Shown here: one piece after another, positions 60,441 to 64,000 of the stretch | How positions within the stretch are numbered: the stretch's first letter is position 1 | How the letters are laid out: each line of letters starts with the position of its first letter | DNA from: Bog-473 sp963719485 | GTDB lineage: Bacteria > Actinomycetota > Acidimicrobiia > Acidimicrobiales > RAAP-2 | NCBI GenBank assembly: GCA_963719485.1 | Contig: OY970387.1 | Coordinates: 1,550,001 to 1,614,000, forward strand | Length of the DNA: 64,000 nt | Direction of reading: 5' to 3' | Made by a program: the position numbers and the translations under genes | The notes under the pieces: model-generated | The model's database searches: none | What the model was told of the DNA's origin: nothing | What the model saw: only the letters and a program-made list of their open reading frames with translations

Positions 60441-61679
60441 CTAGAACCGCTCGATGATCACCGCCGGCGCCATACCTCCGCCGGCACACATGGTGATGAG
60501 CGCGACCTGCTGGTCACGGCGCTCGAGCTCGTCCAACGCCGTGCCGACCAGGAGCGAGCCCGTCGCACCGATCGGGTGGCCGAGCGCAATGGCGCCTCCG
60601 TTGACGTTGATCCGCTCGCGGTCGATATCGAGGTCGCGGATGAACTTCTCCGGGACGACGGCGAATGCCTCGTTCACCTCGAACAGGTCGATATCGCTCA
60701 ACGACATGCCCGCCTTGGCCAGGACCTTGCGGGTGGCGGGGACGGGCGCGTTCAACATGAGCGTCGGGTCGTCGCCCAGGTTCGCCGTTGCGACGATCCT
60801 GGCTCGCGGCGTCATCCCGTGCGCCGTGGCGTAGTCCGGGCTCGTCATGAGCAGGGCGGCAGCGCCGTCGACGACTCCCGACGAGTTGCCGGCGTGGTGG
60901 ACGTGGGTGATCTCGAGGCCCGGGAACTTCTGCAGGACGAGCGAGCGGTACGTCGTTCCGCTCTCGTCCAGCGGGATGTCGGCCAGCGCCTCGAAGGACG
61001 AGGGGAGCGAGGCCAGCGAGTCGACCGTCGTTCCCGGACGTGGGTACTCCTCCCGGTCCAGGAGGACCGTGCCGTCGGGGCCGTGCACGGGCACAGTCGA
61101 CTTTTCGAAGCGACCCTCCTTGATGGCGATCTCGGCACGGCGCTGTGACTCCGCCGCCAGCTCGTCCACGGCCCGCCGGTCGATCTTCTCCAGCGTGGCG
61201 ATGGCGTCAGCAGCGACGCCCTGGTTCGTCTGGGGATGGATGGCACGGAGGTGATCGTTGCCGCTGTCGAGGAAAGGCGAGCGGGACTTCGAGACGTTGC
61301 CGGCGTAGGACGACATCATCTCGGTGCCCCCGGCGATCACCACGTCCTCCATGCCCGACATCACCGACGCGGCGGCGAAGTTGACCGAGGAGATGCCGGA
61401 CCCGCAGAAGCGGTCCAGGGTGACGCCACTGGCGGTGATGGCGTAGCCGGCATCGAGGGCCGCCATGCGGCCGAGGTCGCCGCCCTGCGTTCCTACCTGC
61501 ATCGACGTGCCCCAGACGATGTCGTCCACGTCACCGGTGTCGAGTCCGTTGCGCTCGGCCAGCGCCCTCAGCACGGTGGCCCCCAGTACTTGGGGGTGCA
61601 GCCCGGCCAATGCACCCTTGCCGACCTTTCCGATTCCGCGTGGGGTGCGGCAGGCGTCGATGATCCATGCCTCGGTCAC
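60441..61679 (-). CDS. Acetyl-CoA acetyltransferase-type thiolase
   Basis: Protein of 412 residues. The nucleophile is C92 in DRFCGSGISSV. The His is in INVNGGAIALGHPIGATG and the second Cys in MCAGGGM, so the full thiolase machinery is present. IDACRTPRG near the start and FEVNEAFA are family blocks. It would carry out the final thiolytic step, unlike the two Cys-less Ltp2-type proteins here. It is divergent from the large hydrolase at 61806. Confidence 0.93.
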   Translation of the reverse strand: MTEAWIIDACRTPRGIGKVGKGALAGLHPQVLGATVLRALAERNGLDTGDVDDIVWGTSMQVGTQGGDLGRMAALDAGYAITASGVTLDRFCGSGISSVNFAAASVMSGMEDVVIAGGTEMMSSYAGNVSKSRSPFLDSGNDHLRAIHPQTNQGVAADAIATLEKIDRRAVDELAAESQRRAEIAIKEGRFEKSTVPVHGPDGTVLLDREEYPRPGTTVDSLASLPSSFEALADIPLDESGTTYRSLVLQKFPGLEITHVHHAGNSSGVVDGAAALLMTSPDYATAHGMTPRARIVATANLGDDPTLMLNAPVPATRKVLAKAGMSLSDIDLFEVNEAFAVVPEKFIRDLDIDRERINVNGGAIALGHPIGATGSLLVGTALDELERRDQQVALITMCAGGGMAPAVIIERF

Positions 61680-61805
61680 GTCGTATCCTCATTCCTTGCG
61701 CCGGCTGTGTGTGGTGGTCCTCTCAGGGGCCTAAGTGTAATGAGTATTCCCAATTTGGGGATCCGGATCGAGTCGGGCTCGGCGCCCTGACCGGGGAGGA
61801 CGACG

Positions 61806-63236
61806 GTGGCCGGCACACGAAAGGCAGTTTTCAGGGAGATGCCGGGCGCTGCGCCCGATGTCATGCGGGACTACGACCTCGCCACGCTCGGCTACCAGGA
61901 GACCGAGTTCAGCCTCAAGGGTTCGGCGACCTCGTTCGAGCTGCAAGGGGAGCGGGGGGCGGACGGTTGCTGGGACGTGACGCCGGGCGCCGAAGCCCCG
62001 TTCCGGACGCGGTTCGTGGTGCGACGGCCTGTTGATCCGGACGCGTTCAGCGGCACCGTCGTGGTGGAGTGGCACAACGTCTCGGCGGGCATCGACGCCG
62101 CGCCGGACTGGGGGTTCTTCCACCGCCACCTGACCGCACAGGGCCATGCCTGGGTCGGCGTCTCGGCCCAGAAGGTGGGAATCGATGGCGGCGGCTTCGT
62201 CGAGAGCATCCACCTGAAGCTCCTGGCGCCCGAGAGGTACGCCGAACTCGAGCACCCCGGGGACGCGTGGTCCTTCGACATGTTCTCGCAGGTCGGCGCG
62301 TTGCTGCGCGGGTCTGTCGACGAGAATCCGCTGGGTGGCCTGGTGGCTGAGCAGGTGCTCGCCGCGGGCGAGTCGCAGTCGGCGGCCTGCCTCGTCACCT
62401 ACATCAACGCCATCGATCCCCACGCGCAGGTGTTCGACGGGTTCTTCGTGCACGGCCGCCCCGGAGCCGGCGTCGCGATCGACGGCGTGTTCATCCCCAC
62501 CGCGCGGGGCGAGACGATGGAATCGACCCGTCGCGCCATCTCGTCGAAGGGCGAGCGGATCCGCGAGGACACCCGGGTGCCCGTGCTCGTTCTGCAGAGC
62601 GAGACCGACGTCATCCTGCTCGGGGGCGGCCTGGCCGAGCAGCCCGACTCCGAGCGGATCCGGGTCTGGGAGATGGCGGGCGCGGCGCACGCCGACACCT
62701 ACACGGTCAGCGCGGGTCGTCACGACGACGGCACCTTGAGCGCGGAGCGGATGGCCGAGCTCCTGCGCCCGACCAGGAACCTCATGATCGGTCAGACGGA
62801 CACGCCGATCAACGCCGGCCCGCAGCAGCACTACGTCGCCCAGGCCGCCCTGGCCCACCTGGTTCGCTGGGCCGCCGGAGGCGCGTCGCCCCCGCCGGCG
62901 CCCCGGCTCGAGGTCGACGACGAGGGGACCGGCTACCACCTCGACGATCTCGGCCTGGCCCGCGGTGGGATCCGCACCCCGTGGGTCGAGGTACCGACCG
63001 CGGTCCTGGCGGGCCTGGGGAACAGCGGCGAGTCCTTCGCCATGCTCTTCGGCCGCACCGAGCCCTACGACGACGCCACCTTGTCGGCGCTCTACCCCGG
63101 GGGCCCGAGCGAGTACCTGGAGCGCTTCGAGCTTTCCCTCGATGCCACCGTTGCCGCCGGGTTCCTCTTGGCGGAGGACCGGGAGGAGATCCTCGGTCTG
63201 GCGGCAGCGTCGTACCCGCTCGTCGTGGCGGATTGA
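61806..63236 (+). CDS. Alpha/beta hydrolase domain protein (about 476 residues)
   Basis: Protein of 476 residues. VVEWHNVSAGIDAAPDWGF and GHAWVGVSAQKVGIDGGG precede the nucleophile elbow LAAGESQSAACL (GxSxS, about residue 190). VLVLQSETDVILLGG and EMAGAAHADTY supply the Asp and His. This set belongs to a large actinobacterial alpha/beta-hydrolase-domain family of uncertain substrate. The product is cytoplasmic because no signal peptide is seen. GTG start, divergent from the thiolase. Confidence 0.85.
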   Translation: MAGTRKAVFREMPGAAPDVMRDYDLATLGYQETEFSLKGSATSFELQGERGADGCWDVTPGAEAPFRTRFVVRRPVDPDAFSGTVVVEWHNVSAGIDAAPDWGFFHRHLTAQGHAWVGVSAQKVGIDGGGFVESIHLKLLAPERYAELEHPGDAWSFDMFSQVGALLRGSVDENPLGGLVAEQVLAAGESQSAACLVTYINAIDPHAQVFDGFFVHGRPGAGVAIDGVFIPTARGETMESTRRAISSKGERIREDTRVPVLVLQSETDVILLGGGLAEQPDSERIRVWEMAGAAHADTYTVSAGRHDDGTLSAERMAELLRPTRNLMIGQTDTPINAGPQQHYVAQAALAHLVRWAAGGASPPPAPRLEVDDEGTGYHLDDLGLARGGIRTPWVEVPTAVLAGLGNSGESFAMLFGRTEPYDDATLSALYPGGPSEYLERFELSLDATVAAGFLLAEDREEILGLAAASYPLVVAD

Positions 63237-63357
63237 TCGACGGGCGGTACGCCGCGTCGTGCGTTGTTGAATGACGAGCTTCTGACGGCCCCTCGTTCGA
63301 TCTCGGGACTCTGAAGGCGCGCACGGTACCTGCTCTTCTTGCTCTGATAGGGTGCTC

Positions 63358-63375
63358 AAAAGAGGGTCCTCTTTT
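63358..63375 (+). promoter_or_regulatory. Regulon operator, copy 7 (AAAAGAGGG/TCCTCTTTT)
   Basis: Near-perfect inverted repeat: AAAAGAGG and CCTCTTTT around a GT centre. Each half matches the consensus at 7 of 9. It lies just downstream of a possible -10 TAGGGT (63348-63353) and 15 bases before the ABC ATPase ATG. Confidence 0.55.
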
Positions 63376-63390
63376 CCCTCGGGAGGGTGT

Positions 63391-64000
63391 ATGGAACAGG
63401 CGGTCGGAAGCAGCGCGGCGGCCGCGACGGAGCTGGTCCCGACCCCGATGCTGCGCTGCGAAGGCCTGCGGAAGAAGTACGGCGACCGTCAGGCCGTCGA
63501 CGGCGTGTCCTTCTTCATCGGGGAGCGGGAGTGCTACGGCCTGCTCGGACCGAACGGAGCGGGCAAGACCACGACCATCTCCATGCTGTGCGGCCTGACC
63601 GTCGCCGACGAGGGAGAGGTCTCCGTTGCGGGCTTCGCAGGCGGCACGCTCGAGGCGAAGGCGGCCATCGGCTTCGTCCCCCAGGATCTCGCCCTCTACC
63701 CCGACCTCTCCGCCGTGGAGAACCTCACTTTTTTCGGCCAGCTTTACGGGCTCGCCGGCAAGCAGCTCCAGACGCGTATCGGGGAGACGCTCGAGCTCGT
63801 GGGGCTGGCTGATCGCGGGAAGGACCGCATCGGTACGTACTCGGGCGGCATGAAGCGGCGCGCCAACATGGCGGCGGGCCTGCTGCACCGTCCCAAGTTG
63901 CTCGTCCTGGACGAGCCCACCGTCGGTGTCGATCCCCAGAGCCGCAACGCCATCCTTGAGACCGTCGGGCGACTCGGCATCGCGGTGCTCTACACGACGC
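63391..64000 (+). CDS. ABC transporter ATP-binding protein (runs off right edge)
   Basis: The first 203 codons of an ATPase. Walker A is GPNGAGKTT, Q-loop FVPQDLALYPDLSAVENL, signature TYSGGMKRRANMAAGL and Walker B LLVLDEPTVGVDPQ. The pattern is that of ABC-2-type (DrrA-like) exporters. GGGAGGG precedes ATG 63391. The end of the protein and any permease partner lie beyond the window. A regulon operator lies directly upstream. Confidence 0.9.
   Translation, partial: MEQAVGSSAAAATELVPTPMLRCEGLRKKYGDRQAVDGVSFFIGERECYGLLGPNGAGKTTTISMLCGLTVADEGEVSVAGFAGGTLEAKAAIGFVPQDLALYPDLSAVENLTFFGQLYGLAGKQLQTRIGETLELVGLADRGKDRIGTYSGGMKRRANMAAGLLHRPKLLVLDEPTVGVDPQSRNAILETVGRLGIAVLYTT

Noticed and set aside
61720..61760. 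An additional operator copy (GTGTAATGAGTATT) before the hydrolase at 61806
   Set aside because: Only about 9 of 18 positions match the consensus; too weak to separate from chance.
61731..63359. 542-codon minus-strand frame opposite the large hydrolase
   Set aside because: Low-complexity shadow; the plus strand shows GxSxS and other hydrolase motifs.
1..64000. tRNA, rRNA or riboswitch genes
   Set aside because: No cloverleaf, rRNA-like segment or known riboswitch core was recognised by eye; a covariance-model scan would be needed to exclude small RNAs.

Overview
The window is GC-rich, densely coded bacterial DNA. It looks like an actinobacterium of the Acidimicrobiia or a mycobacteria-like type. 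The evidence is a SenX3/RegX3-type two-component pair, SCO6880-type conjugation proteins, a mycofactocin-coupled SDR, two F420/LLM-type oxidoreductases, an ECF42-type sigma factor with its DGPF partner, and a very large set of acyl-CoA, CoA-transferase, P450 and thiolase-like genes. The organism assignment is inference from gene content. No rRNA, tRNA, CRISPR array, integrase or transposase was seen.

Layout. 1-2591: a truncated exported protein and a RegX3/SenX3-like regulator pair. 2888-11789: a reduced type IV secretion/conjugation-like cluster (small membrane protein, TrbL/VirB6, SCO6880-like, VirB4-like and VirD4-like ATPases), split in the middle by a sulfatase, a Nudix hydrolase and a DUF1275 membrane protein. 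11767-13475: ECF sigma factor and DGPF/YCII protein. From 13.7 kb to 63.2 kb: a catabolic island of small operons on both strands. It holds three aldehyde or CoA-linked steps, two P450s, two thiolase-like/DUF35 pairs of the Ltp2 aldolase type, acyl-CoA dehydrogenases as separate halves (32-34 kb, 43 kb) and as one fused FadE34-like protein (51-53 kb), five family III CoA-transferase genes, four enoyl-CoA hydratases, two amidohydrolases, an acyl-CoA synthetase, three SDRs, a thiolase and a thioesterase. The right edge holds the start of an ABC transporter ATPase.

Together the catabolic genes make a plausible system for activating and shortening a sterol-, terpenoid- or branched-chain-like substrate: P450 oxidation, alcohol and aldehyde oxidation, CoA ligation or transfer, dehydrogenation, hydration, then retro-aldol or thiolytic cleavage. 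The exact substrate cannot be read from sequence.

The main new observation is regulatory. An 18-bp imperfect inverted repeat, approximately AATAGAGTRTACTCTATT, occurs at seven promoter positions between 17 and 63 kb, overlapping likely -10 elements, which points to one dispersed regulon. A second 17-bp motif (ATGARAACATSATTTGC) flanks the gene for an unusual tandem-duplicated GntR/FadR-type regulator on both sides. Three genes are broken: a MaoC-type dehydratase (six indels and a nonsense codon), a KimA-like potassium permease (one frameshift) and an alpha/beta hydrolase (one in-frame TAG). These are either real decay or sequence errors.
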